Source: Oscarella lobularis (lineage: Eukaryota > Porifera > Homoscleromorpha > Homosclerophorida > Oscarellidae). From it: 64,000 bases of DNA. The stretch lies in NCBI RefSeq assembly GCF_947507565.1, contig NC_089185.1, positions 1,674,001 through 1,738,000 on the forward strand. The letters are read 5' to 3'. Both the position numbers and the translations under genes were made by a program. Of the stretch, positions 53,301 to 63,699 are shown piece after piece; within the stretch, counting starts at the first letter, position 1; every line of letters starts with the position of its first letter. A model generated the notes under the pieces. The model did no database searches. It had not been told where the DNA came from and saw only the letters and a list, made by a program, of their open reading frames with translations.

Positions 53301-55160
53301 CTGAACGAGCGCTTCTTTAATTAGACGGGGCTTTAGCAGGAAAACCAGGAGTGTGAGAGAGTGTTCTAGAGAGTCATATGCGAAAGAGTGGTTATGACTG
53401 CTTGACCTGAGACGGTACACTTGATTGATGTTGCTGGCTTTATTCTTTTGGGTCCATTTTGGTCTATATGACAATTCAATTCCTGTGTTCTTGGTGTGGT
53501 CGAAGATTTTCGACATTGATCTAGGAAGACCAGAAAAAGACAAGCATACAGGAAGATTGCTCACAGGCGGCTGACCTGTATAACTGCATGCAGTCGGTTC
53601 CTTGCACGGTGTTAGTTGTTGCCATCTTTTGGTAGTTGAAACTTTCTTAGCGTTTACGCTCCGATCTCGACGGTGACCTAAACAGAAAAAAGCGAAAGGG
53701 AAAGATGAAAGAACGGAGAGCTAAGGCGAGCTAGTGATTCAGTTAGGGGTTAAAAGACGAGAGCTTTTTCTAGCTCGTGGAAACAGTGCAACGTGAGAGA
53801 GGTAGAATTTGTTCCTAGCTAAAGGAGAAAATCTTTAGCGTGAGGCAAGCAAGATTGCAAGCGGCAGACGTGAAAGTGTCGTTTTCTCTTGTGTCGTTCA
53901 ATACGTAACGATTTGGATCTCGACGTTGACCTAAACAAAAGACAGCAAAAGGCAGGGCATAATATAGAAGACGGAGGGGCGAGTAGAGGGATACGACATG
54001 CAGGAAAGCCTTTCCTCGAGGTAGTTAGTTAATAAAGCAAGACGCTAAAGGGAGAGAAATTGTACCTGTTTACACGAGACGATCGCCAGCGTAAGGCGAG
54101 CGAGACTGTGAGAAGAATAGAATCTGAGAGCACATGTATCTTGGTGTCGCGCATGCTCAAACTACTTCTTGTTGCCTCCATCCGGTGCGTCGCTCTTTTC
54201 AGATTGTTTCGCTAGAAATAGGACAGCTTGCGCAAAAGAATAAGGGTCTGCTGTAATACTTCTCAGTAACACGTGAAGCAACATCTCGTTCTAGGATAAA
54301 TTCGCGTAAGCGACTGACCCAACCGATGGAGGTAAAGCATCACCGTCATCAGAAACGTTAGAATGTGTATCGATGACGCTTTATGACTTAGGCGTTTCGT
54401 ATGGATCAACAACCACAGATAGTGCGGCGAACAGTTATTTTTTGGAGAAGGAAAACGACAACCTAATTTTAAATTCTGCAATTGTGAGACAGCCTATATA
54501 TTATTTTCCGGTATGGTATTCAGCTCTTCTTTATTCACTTTTACTTATTTTTGTGCAGATAAGAGGCCAAAAATTTATGCAACTGTTTACAAGTGTTTAC
54601 GAAGGTATGGTTACAGAAGTCACTAGAAGTCAGCCACCTCGTGTATGGAAGTATATAATTCTTCAGTCCCGTAGGATTCCAATGATGTAAGGCACGTAGG
54701 CGTTCGACGTCGACGTACGTATATAAAGGTCACGTGCTGCTACGTGATTGGCTCGTAGCGTTTGCGACGGTTAGGTTCCCTTGGTGACGCCCTAGCGAGC
54801 TAACACTACTTCGATACCGTTTCTTCGTTTTTTACGTATTACGGGGCAGAATAAATTCGTACATGCTTAGAAAAGAAAGGGGCAGAACCACACGTCGACG
54901 TGCTCCTCTTCCTACACAAAAACCTAAGATATGACTAGAATTTGACTAGTAGTTTTTGCTTCACGGATAATGTCCGCGCGATAAACAAGTCAAATTCTCC
55001 CTCTAACGCGCGCTAAATAAAGGTATCGAACGTATCGATACTCCCGATACTGGTTTGCAAAGTACTTGGTATCGTATCAAAATGCAAATACTGGGTAACG
55101 CACATCACTAATATGTGGCGAGAAATCTTACACTGGACAAGGTAATGTCCGAGCCCCAAG
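50330..55160. other. Long region without a recognisable gene
   Basis: Mostly AT-rich with no exon chain I can support. At 53640-54000 a pair of diverged repeats about 245 bp apart shares GATCTCGACG(G/T)TGACCTAAACA(G/A)AA followed by a purine-rich tract (GAGAG, GCGAG). An ORF at 54373-54690 (plus, 105 codons; PIYYFPVWYSALLYSLLLIF would be one membrane segment) is unrecognised and may be chance. Confidence 0.4.
53660..53970. repeat. Pair of diverged direct repeats, about 245-bp spacing
   Basis: Copies start at about 53667 and 53915 and share GATCTCGACGxTGACCTAAACA then AGCxAAAGG. Related GCTAAAGGAGAGA steps occur at 53119 and 53818, so a larger degraded array is possible. Confidence 0.6.
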
Positions 55161-55164
55161 TAAA

Positions 55165-55518
55165 GCTCAGTGCCTTGAGTGGGTGAAGCTAGCGTGGCAG
55201 TCCGTTACGCGTGAAACAATAGTGAAATCGTTCGTCGTTTGCGGTATTTCTGGAAATGTTGATGGCAGCGAAGACGGCAGAGTGAAATGCCTTAAATCTG
55301 ATGGTATAGCACCTGAGGCAAGAGAAGCAATCGCTGAGCAGACAAATGCTCTATCGTCAGCTGCAGAGATAGAACAGGACAACGACGATCCTTTCTCCGA
55401 AGACGAAGAGGAAGAAATTAGCGAATGCGTTATTATCGATGACACTGAAGAGGGCGTCGTCATGGATAGCGTTGAAGAATGTGCTGTCATCGACGACGCT
55501 ACAGTAGATTCACCTTAG
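55165..55518 (+). pseudogene. Tigger/pogo transposase C-terminal fragment
   Basis: The frame reads WVKLAWQSVTRETIVKSFVV, CGISGNVDGSEDGRVKCLKS and a strongly acidic tail DDPFSEDEEEEISECVIID, ending at TAG. The step WxxxxxxSFxxCGISxxxDGSEDxxIxCLK followed by acid residues is the very C-terminus of DDE_1 (pogo/Tigger) transposases. The catalytic domain is missing upstream. Intact as far as it goes, so an ORF-finder may report it as a gene. Confidence 0.75.
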
Positions 55519-55634
55519 AACGACTCCTAGTCTCGCTTGAAGGTCGATTTCGTAAAGACAATATGAGTCAGATTCCAAGGGACAAGTCCTAAGCGTGAAC
55601 CCTTTCTTGAACGTCTTCTGTGTAATGATTTTCA

Positions 55635-56017
55635 GTACAGCACTGTGTTCATTTGAATTTGTCTAACTAAGGAATTCTCCGATGATTCTTCTAGCTTTAT
55701 CAACAACCGTCCTTTGCCTTTCATTTTGTACGTGCAAGGAACTTCCAGCCCACCTTGTGGCAGAGGCGACCGTCTTCTGTTTCCAATTACCTGACATTCG
55801 ATGGTGCCGCTGTGGGAAATAAAGTTCCAAAATATACAAGAAAACTCTCGTGGAACATGGCCAACGATCCTTTCGCCTTTCGAACGCAGACGGCATTGAG
55901 GTCTTCGCTGTTCCCAAACTCTCGCTCAGTTGACAAGCGTTCATCAATGACGGGATTCCAAACGCTTTTATAGACGTGAAATCCTCGAACAGCAGACTCA
56001 AACGTAAAGGAATCCAT
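55635..56017 (-). pseudogene. HIRAN-like domain protein, one frameshift
   Basis: From the ATG at 56017 the minus strand reads MDSFTFESAVRGFHVYKSVW, NPVIDERLSTEREFGN and DLNAVCVRKAKGSLAMF. After a shift near 55800 come CQVIGNRRRSPLPQGGLEVP, CTYKMKGKGRLLIKLEE. The order FxVRGxHVYxxVWxPxxxExLxCxxExxNxxDxxAVxV...GxIPxExSxxFxxFLxxGGxxxCxVTGxRRxxxGLEVPCxYxF is a HIRAN-type family widespread in animals with many transposon-borne copies. HIRAN domains bind DNA ends. The GHxP step reads SLAMFHES, so decay is evident. Confidence 0.6.
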
Positions 56018-56074
56018 CTACACGAGGCAGAGAATACGGGAAATAACAACATTCAAGCGCACACTCAAGACTAT

Positions 56075-56173
56075 AGTAGCCGCCCTAAAATAGTAGCCGC
56101 CCTCGATTAGTAGCCGCAAGAACCAGATGCCGAAAAAAATAGTAGCCGCGGCTACTATTCGGTGAAATACGGT
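56075..56173. mobile_element. Pogo-like terminus with TAGTAGCCGCC units
   Basis: Three direct TAGTAGCCGC units then GCGGCTACTATTCGGTGAAATACGGTA. The end GAAATACGGTA is the same as the inward-read terminus of the Tigger element at 14271 (GAAATACGGTA on the plus strand). It is therefore the right end of a second pogo-type element, probably that of the fragment at 55165-55518, with the HIRAN-like remnant lying between. Confidence 0.65.
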
Positions 56174-56179
56174 ATTCCG

Positions 56180-57885
56180 TCACGTGAAACGGTTACGCCT
56201 AGTGGCGGGCCAGGAATATGGTCTATTTCACCGAAGAGCCTCGTCGGCGCTCGGCGACGTCGGATCTCGTTCTTTTTCTTGGCCTCGAAACATTCTGATT
56301 CGGGACGTTGTATGATACAACGTGCGTAATGCAAAGGGTACTGTCGGGATATAACGACTCGTTATATGAGACACAGAAAAGGTCTTACGCCAAGCTTTCT
56401 GTTATTCGTAGGGCTTGTCTGGTAAGAAAATAGCTTACGAAAAATGCGCTATACATGCATGCACACCGTAGTTACTTGGCTGTTGACTTCATGAATATTC
56501 ATTAAACGAGTTTACACTTTCTTTCGGCATCACATAGCAGATCATTGATATGACCCAAGAAAAGGCGTCAGTTTCTTGTTCACTTTTCTTTTCTAATGTT
56601 TTAAATCAATTTACCCTCGGCAGTGGATGCAGCACCGCGGTGAAATCATGAGTTATTCATGGCAAATTAATTAATTTCAAATTTGGTTTTCATCATTTTA
56701 GCGCTTCAAGTTATTGACGAAATAACTCGTATGTTTTTATTGCGGGAGTGCAGTTTCCCACGCGAAAACGGCGGTCTTTAGCGTGTCAAAAGTGAAGGAA
56801 CAGCTGAGCTGTCACGTGCTGTTCTGCTGCAGCACCCGTAATGTTACGAAAGGGATATGACGTTGCCCGATCGCCGTTTCTTCGGCGATTCCACCGATCG
56901 CTATCGATGCAACGACGACAGGCCAACCAGGGAAAACAAGATGAAGGGCCTCGTGGTTTTGCGTTTGACGTCACATAGCCCACGTACCCGTATTTCTGCA
57001 GGGCAAACGCGGCCGAGTAATCACCTTTTTTACGTGCGTACAGAACGTCGCCATCAATAATTGAAACCTTTTCTTGGTAACATGTTTTCATATCGCTACA
57101 ATTTGCCTGCGGAAATACGGGTTTAGACATAAATACATCAGTTTGTGACGTAAGCGCAAGTGCTCTAATTAATATTGTGTAAACGTCCCGTATACACACG
57201 ACATTGCGATGCTTGTACTAAGTTTTTATCTTAATTGATAGATAACTCTCCGGCAAAAAGTACCGATAAGGGGATCAAAATGGGTAAGATGAATAATATA
57301 AACATTATTGAACTTATGACTTTGATGTTCAGACGAGTGTTGCTTACGTTCAAGCCATGAAGGTACTATAGTTTGCACTGCTAGAAATTGTTTCAAAAAC
57401 AGTGCGGCACTCAACAGCGCGTAAGTGACTCTTCTCCCCTCCCTCCCCTAATTTCCCTTCGGCCCGCGAGATCCCCCATGCACCGCATATCATCATGCCT
57501 GCAGAGGTTGTATGCGAAACGCCCGTGCACGTAGCGCAGTTAACCGAACTAGCACACAAGCGCGCGAGCGCCGCAGCCTCGAGGTCTTCGTCGCGTAACC
57601 CCACCCACCATAGGACGCCACGTGAGCGGCCCACCAGGTCACGCGCGTAGGGCCTGGCACCCAACATATTTGCGCCTGACCCAATAACCAACTGAGACGT
57701 ACAGCGAGACTGAGTGGTTCAGCAACAACGCTGTACTATAGTGCCAAACTTCTTCGTTCCGTTACTCATTGATCTATCTTGCTATAACAACCTTTACTCC
57801 TCTAAACCTTTCCTCACTCTCTTACACAAGCGTGCCGCTTATTTCTTTAACTTCGATTTCTAACTAAATTCTCTGAGTAGGCCTT
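56180..57885. other. Region without a recognisable gene
   Basis: The terminal word CCAGGAATATGGTCTATTT near 56208 is shared with the MITE at 33621. A minus-strand stretch at 57060-56900 (SIIDGDVLYARKKGDYSAAF, YGYVGYVTSNAKPR) has some protein character but no partner. Confidence 0.4.
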
Positions 57886-57889
57886 TATC

Positions 57890-59040
57890 GAAGTGTCCGT
57901 TTGACCGAATTTATGTTCGTGTTCAGCGACGCAATGAGTATTGGAAAGAGCGGCGCAACGAAAGAATTTCCTTTTGGAATTTCTATCGACGTGCCACGTT
58001 GAGCTGTCGTTGACTCTTCAACGATCACTCTGGCGTACAAGCGCCAGCTTGAATCTTTCGGTATTGGAGGATGTATCATTACGTTAACTCCTGAGGTAAA
58101 GTTTATTTTGTTCTTATGGCACATCAAAAAATACTTCTTTCAGATGAGTTTTCAAAAGCCTGTATTAGTCAGCATAGACCACCACATAATTCATCCGTTC
58201 CTCGAGCTTCTTTACAACAAGGGAAAGATGACAACTACTGGATCATTACGCCGTCGCAAGTTCCGAAGTCTGTTGTTCCGTTCGATGCTATAACAGACGA
58301 GCCAGGCTTGCTCAAAATTGCGATGGACTCTTTCTGCAGTCTATGCTTATACAGTCGCAGCCAGCTTTTGCCGTACAGGTAATCTAGTCGAATATCTATA
58401 TGTTCTGTCTCAACGTTCTTTTTCAATGATTTCAAGGCTGTTTTGTCTTTTTTCATCCGCGTCGTTTTCACAACGTCTATATAACGGAATTTAGGGTGAC
58501 GTATCAGCACAAGAAGGCAGCAGATGCTGTTTTCAAATACGTATCCTTTTTTTTATGCAAAAGTGGTTGCAAAAATTGATTTGGTTCTGAAACCCGCTGA
58601 ATTGAAAATCGAATTAGTCACAAACGCAAGGTAACATAGAGCATTGTATTACATGTTTTCATTAGCTAAGTAAACTACCTATCTTTAGGATCACGTAAGA
58701 CCAGTCGTCTTTTGCATTTACGAAAGATCAGACCGACTTAGTCACAATTTTCAATAACCCATCTCCCGGCTTACAATTTCAGCTGAAGACGGTCATAACT
58801 GGCGACGGCAAAGAGATCACTCCGGAGATGAGAATTCTCCCCAAAGACCAAGAGGAATGTCGCATCCGTGCGCATTGGTGCGAAGAAGGTATAGTGTCTA
58901 CTAAGTCTAAATACCTAGCTCGCAGTACTCTCACGCCTTCAGCTCCGTACCACGCGTCTGCCATTGCAACGCAGACTCCCGATGCGTCACCACCACGATT
59001 GAGCGACGCTGAAGATATGGAAGGCGTTACATCTGCGTGA
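57890..59040 (+). CDS. Unrecognised multi-exon gene with one in-frame TGA
   Basis: Coding-like pieces are 57910-58092 (FSDAMSIGKSGATKEFPFGI, a TGA after IDVPR, then DSSTITLAYKRQLESFGIGG), 58143-58379 (KDDNYWIITPSQVPKSVVPF, AITDEPGLLKIAMDSFCSLC), about 58494-58542 (VTYQHKKAADAVFKY), about 58568-58630 (VVAKIDLVLKPAELKIELVT) and about 58705-59040 (SFAFTKDQTDLVTIFNNPSP, LQFQLKTVITGDGKEITPEM). GT...AG introns of 50-100 bp fit between them. A poly(A) signal AATAAAACG follows at 59098. I do not recognise the family. The TGA where Arg (CGA) would fit, and an unclear junction at 58092/58143, leave open whether it is a pseudogene. Confidence 0.4.
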
Positions 59041-59445
59041 GTCGGCGTGACTGGAGACCGCGTTCGTTATACTTTGCAAAGTGGCGCTTGTGTCGTAATA
59101 AAACGCATTATCAGTTACGGCAGAGATTACTAAATGGGATCCATTTTCTATTTAATCTCTGGGTACGGTGCAAATTAAATAGATAGGCATTCAATAGTCT
59201 TCTGAGAACAAAGCAGCGCGTTAGTCTACCACAACGCTGTCAGCAGGCCACACTATATACATGGGCATAGTGAGAGTCCTAAAATTTAGACTAAATCACG
59301 TACCTCATGACTGCGGCATCGACCTAAGATCACATCCAAATTTATATCCACTTCAGGAAACCCCGAAGAAACAGTCAACTTGCTGATCACTTCGACTGTA
59401 ATTTCCTCCTTGATGAGGACAGATTACAGATTACAGGACAGGACA
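59041..59445. other. Gene-free spacer
   Basis: Poly(A) signal at 59098 and AT-rich sequence. A GGACAGATTACAGATTACAGGACAGGACAG simple stretch lies near 59418-59448. Confidence 0.5.
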
Positions 59446-59449
59446 GATT

Positions 59450-60020
59450 AGTGCCCCTCCACTAATCTAATCTCAACACTCTTTGATGGGATTTTTATTT
59501 TTTCAGCGCCTTCTTCACCTCCATGACCTCTGTTATGCCGCTCCTGTAGATGTCGATGTACTCCCGCGCCTTTCTGAAGAACTTCCGGATTCAAGCGATG
59601 TCGACTACGTCCAAAGCCGGTCAAAAGCCTGTCTAACGTTGGCGAGCAAACCCCCATGGACACCTGAGTTACACGTTGCATTTTTCACCTACTTCGTACG
59701 TGGTGGAGTAGTTGCATCTCTGCTTAGTAATCCGCTTGGCTTCTGGCCACAGTTGTTCGATGGCGTTGCACTCGCAGTGGAATTTGGGAAGAAATTTGCA
59801 TAAGTGGCCAGCGTTCCGTGCCTTTTTTTGGACGACTGACAACTCGGCAGCGAAGTCCGGGTGCGTTGACAGCTCCTTCTCCATGTCCTTCTGTTTCGTA
59901 CCCTACTACCCTCTAGTGAGAAAAAAGTAATACTGCATATGTGTACTGTTGCCTGCAGACTAACCCGTACAGCGTCCGCTTTGCTGAAGGCAGGCTTTGA
60001 GTCCAATGTTCTCTACCCTA
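59450..60020 (-). pseudogene. DDE transposase, C-terminal part, copy 2 of the 60-62 kb family
   Basis: The minus strand reads IGLKACLQQSGRCTG, then EKELSTHPDFAAELSVVQKK, ARNAGHLCKFLPKFHCECNA and IEQLWPEAKRITKQRCNYST (catalytic Glu region), and after a frame change KFFRKAREYIDIYRSGITEV and KSHQRVLRLD. It aligns step by step with the 3' end of the copy at 60518-62400. A stop (AAA TAA AAA) interrupts the tail, and at least three frame changes are present. Confidence 0.75.
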
Positions 60021-60515
60021 GAATTTTTTATTAAAATCCTCCATTTCCGGAAAGAGCTTCTGATGAAATTTATACTTACCACAGGGCGCTACTCCACATG
60101 GGTTTTCTGTACTGCAATCTCCGAGAAGCAGTCAGATACGAGAACGAGACCGAAATAATAAGGATGTGGAGATATATTGGCTGCCTCATTTGCTAGGAGG
60201 GCATAAATACAACTACACAAATGAGGCAGCCAATTTATTGGCAAACGTTGAAGCTGACTGGACCCCTGCCAGTCTTCCACGACGTTCATACACATCCATT
60301 TCAGGACGGTCAATATGGCTGTTAAACCTGGCCGTCGAAAGCCTATTGACCAGCTCATTGAGCATTACAACCTGTAAGCTCTCGGACGCTGTTTGCAAAC
60401 TGTTGCAATTAACTCCTGTTATTAGGGTGATCAAAAATGCCGTTCGTGGCAGCGGTGCAAACATGACGAAGTCCCACCTGTCTTTCGTGTCTAAAGTGGC
60501 GAAAGAAATATTAAT
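60021..60515. other. Spacer between two DDE copies
   Basis: Open stretches on both strands overlap (60166-60570 plus, 60464-60213 minus) without motifs. GAGGCAGCCAAT and its near-complement ATTGGCTGCCTC occur at 60224 and 60176, forming a short inverted repeat (ATTGGCTGCCTCATTTGC / AAATGAGGCAGCCAAT) that may end an inserted element. Confidence 0.5.
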
Positions 60516-60517
60516 AT

Positions 60518-62180
60518 TTAATAATTCGGGTCCAACCTTAATACTCGTCGATGCGATTTGTATTTTTTGAGAGCTTCTTTCACTTCGCTGACATCGGTTA
60601 CTCCATTCCTATAAATTTCAACATATTCACGCGCTTTTCTATAAAACTTACGTATCCGATCGATTGGGACGTCGTTGAGTGCTGGATTGACGTAAGATGT
60701 AAGTGCTGTGATGGAGTAGTTGCATCATGGTCTTGTTACCCGTTTGGCCTCCGCCCAGAGCTGCTCGATGGGGTTGCATTCGCAGTGGAATTTTGGAAGA
60801 AATGTGGCGAAATGTCCGGCGTTCCGTGCAATCTTCTCGACTAATGATGGCTCCGTCGCAAAATCATCGTGACTTGATAATTCCTTCTCCATGTCCAGCC
60901 TGAGCATTCCCTCTCTGTATCGATTTCGTAGTTGTAGACACGCTTTCATTCCAATATTTTGTCCATTTGAATCTGTCATAGAGAAAAAACGGCCATCCCA
61001 CATAGTATCCCTCATAACTGGTGTATTTTCCCTCCCGGACCCACGTTCATGCGTTTTACGTTTAATGCGTCAGGACTTTGTATTGTGTGATTAGAACTTT
61101 GATCAAATATCCATAAAATATCATATCTACTACAAGGGTACTTAAAGCTAGCTATCTTAACGGCGTCACTAAACTGAGAAATAAATTTACTACTATTCCA
61201 ATACCCATCTCTATTCTCCCCATATCTAAGTATGACTCTAGCTGCCTGTTTAATGTTAGGGTGTGTGCGTCTAAATAATGTATACTCATCATCAGTAAGC
61301 CTAAGACAACCACAATACTCATCTATAAAATCAGATACCATTAACCCCGTTCCCCTATTCTTAGGCCTAATGCTAGTTTGATCTTCTAAAGCCCACATAA
61401 AAGTTTGATCATCATTACTCTGAAACGAACACTCATCATGAAATATAGTAACTAACTGCTTTTCTGCTAACACATTTCCTACATTATGTAGAAGACGCAG
61501 ACGACACATCTGAAGGTGGGGGTGGGGGCAAGTGAGATGATTCTAAACTACGTACATACTCTATATACTTATTACGATACAGCCTCACGTCTTCCCGTTC
61601 GTGACCGTTAATGTACGTCGACTTCTGCCCTGTCTGCCGAACTTGGAACCCAAGATGATGTAGCAACTTCCGGCTTGTCTCCGTTCCGATTGAGCAACGT
61701 AGAAAACCTAAAAAATAAAGAAATGAAAATTAAAATATCCTTATATCTGTTGAGATACCTTCGTCTCTCTCCTTCATTATTTCGGGCAGAAGAGAGTCGT
61801 TGACGAACTGCCGGAAGTCGTGGACTGTCATGTTGGGTTCTCCTCGTTGGTTGGAGTGTTCTCGAGCCCAATTTCTTGCTCGGAAACAGAAGTCGTCGTC
61901 ATGCGTGAGGCTGTCGCGCTGATATTTTCCACGGCCATATTTGTCGAAGTCGCCTCTATTTCGGGAGTATTGCTGTCTCCAGCGGCGAATTGTTCTCCCA
62001 GAACAAGACATGATGGATCCGACGACATTGGAAGCAGTTGTGGCGCTGGAACGAGGACGAAGCTTTTGGTAGAATTCGCTGACAAGTAGGCTGGTCTTTC
62101 TCATGTCTCTACAAAGAGAACGCGCCCACTCTCCCAAACTACCCCATACTTTGTCGACGGTGAATGGAACTTTAGCCACT

Positions 62181-62218
<38 letters not shown>

Positions 62219-62400
62219 TTCATTTCGTCGGACTCCTTCTTCGTCACCATCTTTTTCGTCTCCGTCTCTTTCGTCTTGGTCTTTTTCGTCTCCATCTTCA
62301 TCGGTCACCCAGCCGTCGTCGTCCGCGTCGTCCGGTTGAACCGCGATGGCTTCGGGCTCAAAGTTGAATACAATGCGTGCCTCAGCACCTCGGCATCATT
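60518..62400 (-). pseudogene. DDE-superfamily transposase, nearly intact, three exons (copy 1)
   Basis: Exon 1 (about 62395-61759) starts around RIVFNFEPEAIAVQ, has an acidic Asp run from a TCG repeat, then LGEWARSLCRDMR, SGRTIRRWRQQYSRNRGDFD, GKYQRDSLTHDDDFCFRARN and PNMTVHDFRQFVNDSLLPEI. Exon 2 (61707-61554) has SIGTETSRKLLHHLGFQV and STYINGHEREDVRLYRNKYI. Exon 3 (61507-60518) has LVTIFHDECSFQSNDDQTFM (first Asp), GLMVSDFIDEYCG, RYDILWIFDQSSNHT (second Asp) and FHCECNPIEQLWAEAKRV (Glu). Both introns are GT...AG and in phase. The family is widespread in animals and fungi. Only a one-base frameshift near 61030 and a TGA at 60725-60727 spoil it, so it died recently. I cannot name the superfamily with certainty; Tc1/mariner-like spacing is a guess. 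Confidence 0.8.
62180..62220. repeat. TCG microsatellite inside the transposase exon
   Basis: About 13 uninterrupted TCG units, read as Asp codons on the minus strand of exon 1. Confidence 0.97.
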
Positions 62401-62574
62401 CGAATCTGGATTAGCGAATTCCGGAAAGAACTTCAGCGGGACGTCCGCTCTGAGGGCGATCGGAAGAGCAAGGGGCAGTATAACTGCCTCGAGTGCATCC
62501 GCACTGATTGATTTTGGTCGACCGCATCCAGAGATGTATGCAAATTGACATGAGCATGATTAATAGAATTTTTA

Positions 62575-62977
62575 TAGCGAATACCTTGAGACGTTTAGCA
62601 GCACTGATGGTTTTTCCTCCTCTCGATTTTTTTGGGACGCTATGCAGACAATGCAGTCTACTTCCGTGTGATCTGGCCACTCGAGGGGCTTCTGCAGAGA
62701 GCGGAACGGCTTTCTCTCTTTTTCAGCCGCTTCCCAACGCCACGACGTTGCGGCAGTTGTGGCAGATAGCGCGATGGGCGTCGTCTCGAGAGACGTCGAC
62801 TCCAAAAGCACCCTGGAGTTGCGCTGCAAGCCCGGAACAGACGTGCTTTCTTGGCCTTCGAAGGAAGAAACGCTTCCGCAAATTCGACAGGTAGACTGGA
62901 GAGCAAGTTGGTGAAAATCGAGTGATGAAGCTGATGAAGCCATATTGCGCGCGCGCTTGTACGTCCGGGAAACGCAT
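62575..62977 (-). pseudogene. Zinc-binding N-terminal domain like those of RAG1/Transib-related proteins, frameshifted
   Basis: The minus strand has LALQSTCRICGSVSSFEG, then in another frame HVCSGLAAQLQGAFGVDVSR and DDAHRAICHNCRNVVAL, and then in the first frame FRSLQKPLEWPDHTEVDC plus IVC. The pattern CRxCG ... C ... xxFGVDVxxD ... H(P)xxxCxxC ... WxxHxxxxCxxC is a zinc-binding module found at the N-terminus of many transposon-related proteins in sponges and cnidarians and similar to that of RAG1. A GRPKSISADALEAV step follows near 62530, as often in such proteins. Two frame changes show decay. Whether it belonged to the downstream DDE element or to another gene is unclear. Confidence 0.45.
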
Positions 62978-62979
62978 AC

Positions 62980-63345
62980 GCGATAAACCGTCGCTAATTA
63001 GCTGAAAAAACGAAAAGCTTCTCCAAGAACCTACAAGGCTTTCTCTATCTTGCTACTCTGCGAAAAATTTAGTTGTCTGCCTGAAGCTGGTGCAGAAGAG
63101 GAGAAATCGATCGACGAAAAGATCGATGCCCACGGCTGAGTTAGGCGCTCTATCGCTAAAAAACTTTGCGAAACACTCAAAAAGTGTCCTGGGGCCCCGA
63201 TAATGTACTATGTGAAGTAATAAAACGCGATTTCTTTAGCGTTTCGGTGCGTTTTACTCACGCGCGGAAGATACCAAAATACGGGATAGTACAGTACTTA
63301 TACGGGACTGCATCTTTACTAAAGGGCTGCAGTAATACAACCGTG
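62980..63345. other. Gene-free spacer left of the foldback element
   Basis: A word TACGGGACTGC near 63301 resembles TACGGGACTTGC in the right arm of the foldback element, and TACGGGATAGTACAGTAC lies at 63280, so the repeat family may extend beyond the arms. No coding signal. Confidence 0.4.
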
Positions 63346-63680
63346 CAACTGACACTGCTGTGTGCCCACTTTGCTTAAGACATATCCGTCCCGCAAGTCC
63401 CGTATACTAACACCGTAAGGCTTACACTAGGCGATATTCAAAAATTTATTTCTTTTGAACGTCAATGCGATCGTGCCATAGAACAAAGCATTTGAGACGA
63501 TTTTTTAACAAGCGAGCCGAAGGGACCTCTCTGCAAATATGCGTCAACCTCTCCCTCGTTTGCCACGTTCAAAAGAAATAATTTTTGAATATCGCCTTGT
63601 GTAAACCTGACGGTGCTATTATACGGGACTTGCGGGACAGACACGACTCAAGCAAAGTGGCCACAGAGCAGTGTGAGTTG
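63346..63680. mobile_element. Foldback element with about 116-bp inverted arms
   Basis: The left arm 63346-63461 and the right arm 63566-63680 are inverted copies along their whole length: CAACTGACACTGCTGTG against CACAGAGCAGTGTGAGTTG, GTCCCGCAAGTCCCGTAT against ATACGGGACTTGCGGGAC, AGGCGATATTCAAAAATTTA against ATAATTTTTGAATATCGCCT, and TTCTTTTGAACG against CGTTCAAAAGAA. A 104-bp non-repeated loop separates them. It is noncoding, with a strong potential for cruciform or hairpin RNA. Target duplication was not found. Confidence 0.9.
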
Positions 63681-63699
63681 CCAATCCCTCTCTTCTTTT

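Noticed and set aside
54373-54690. Membrane protein gene
   Set aside because: A single hydrophobic stretch in an isolated ORF within AT-rich sequence; no homologous motif or neighbouring exons.
62103-62339. Plus-strand poly-Ser ORF
   Set aside because: Antisense of the Asp run from the TCG microsatellite in the transposase exon.
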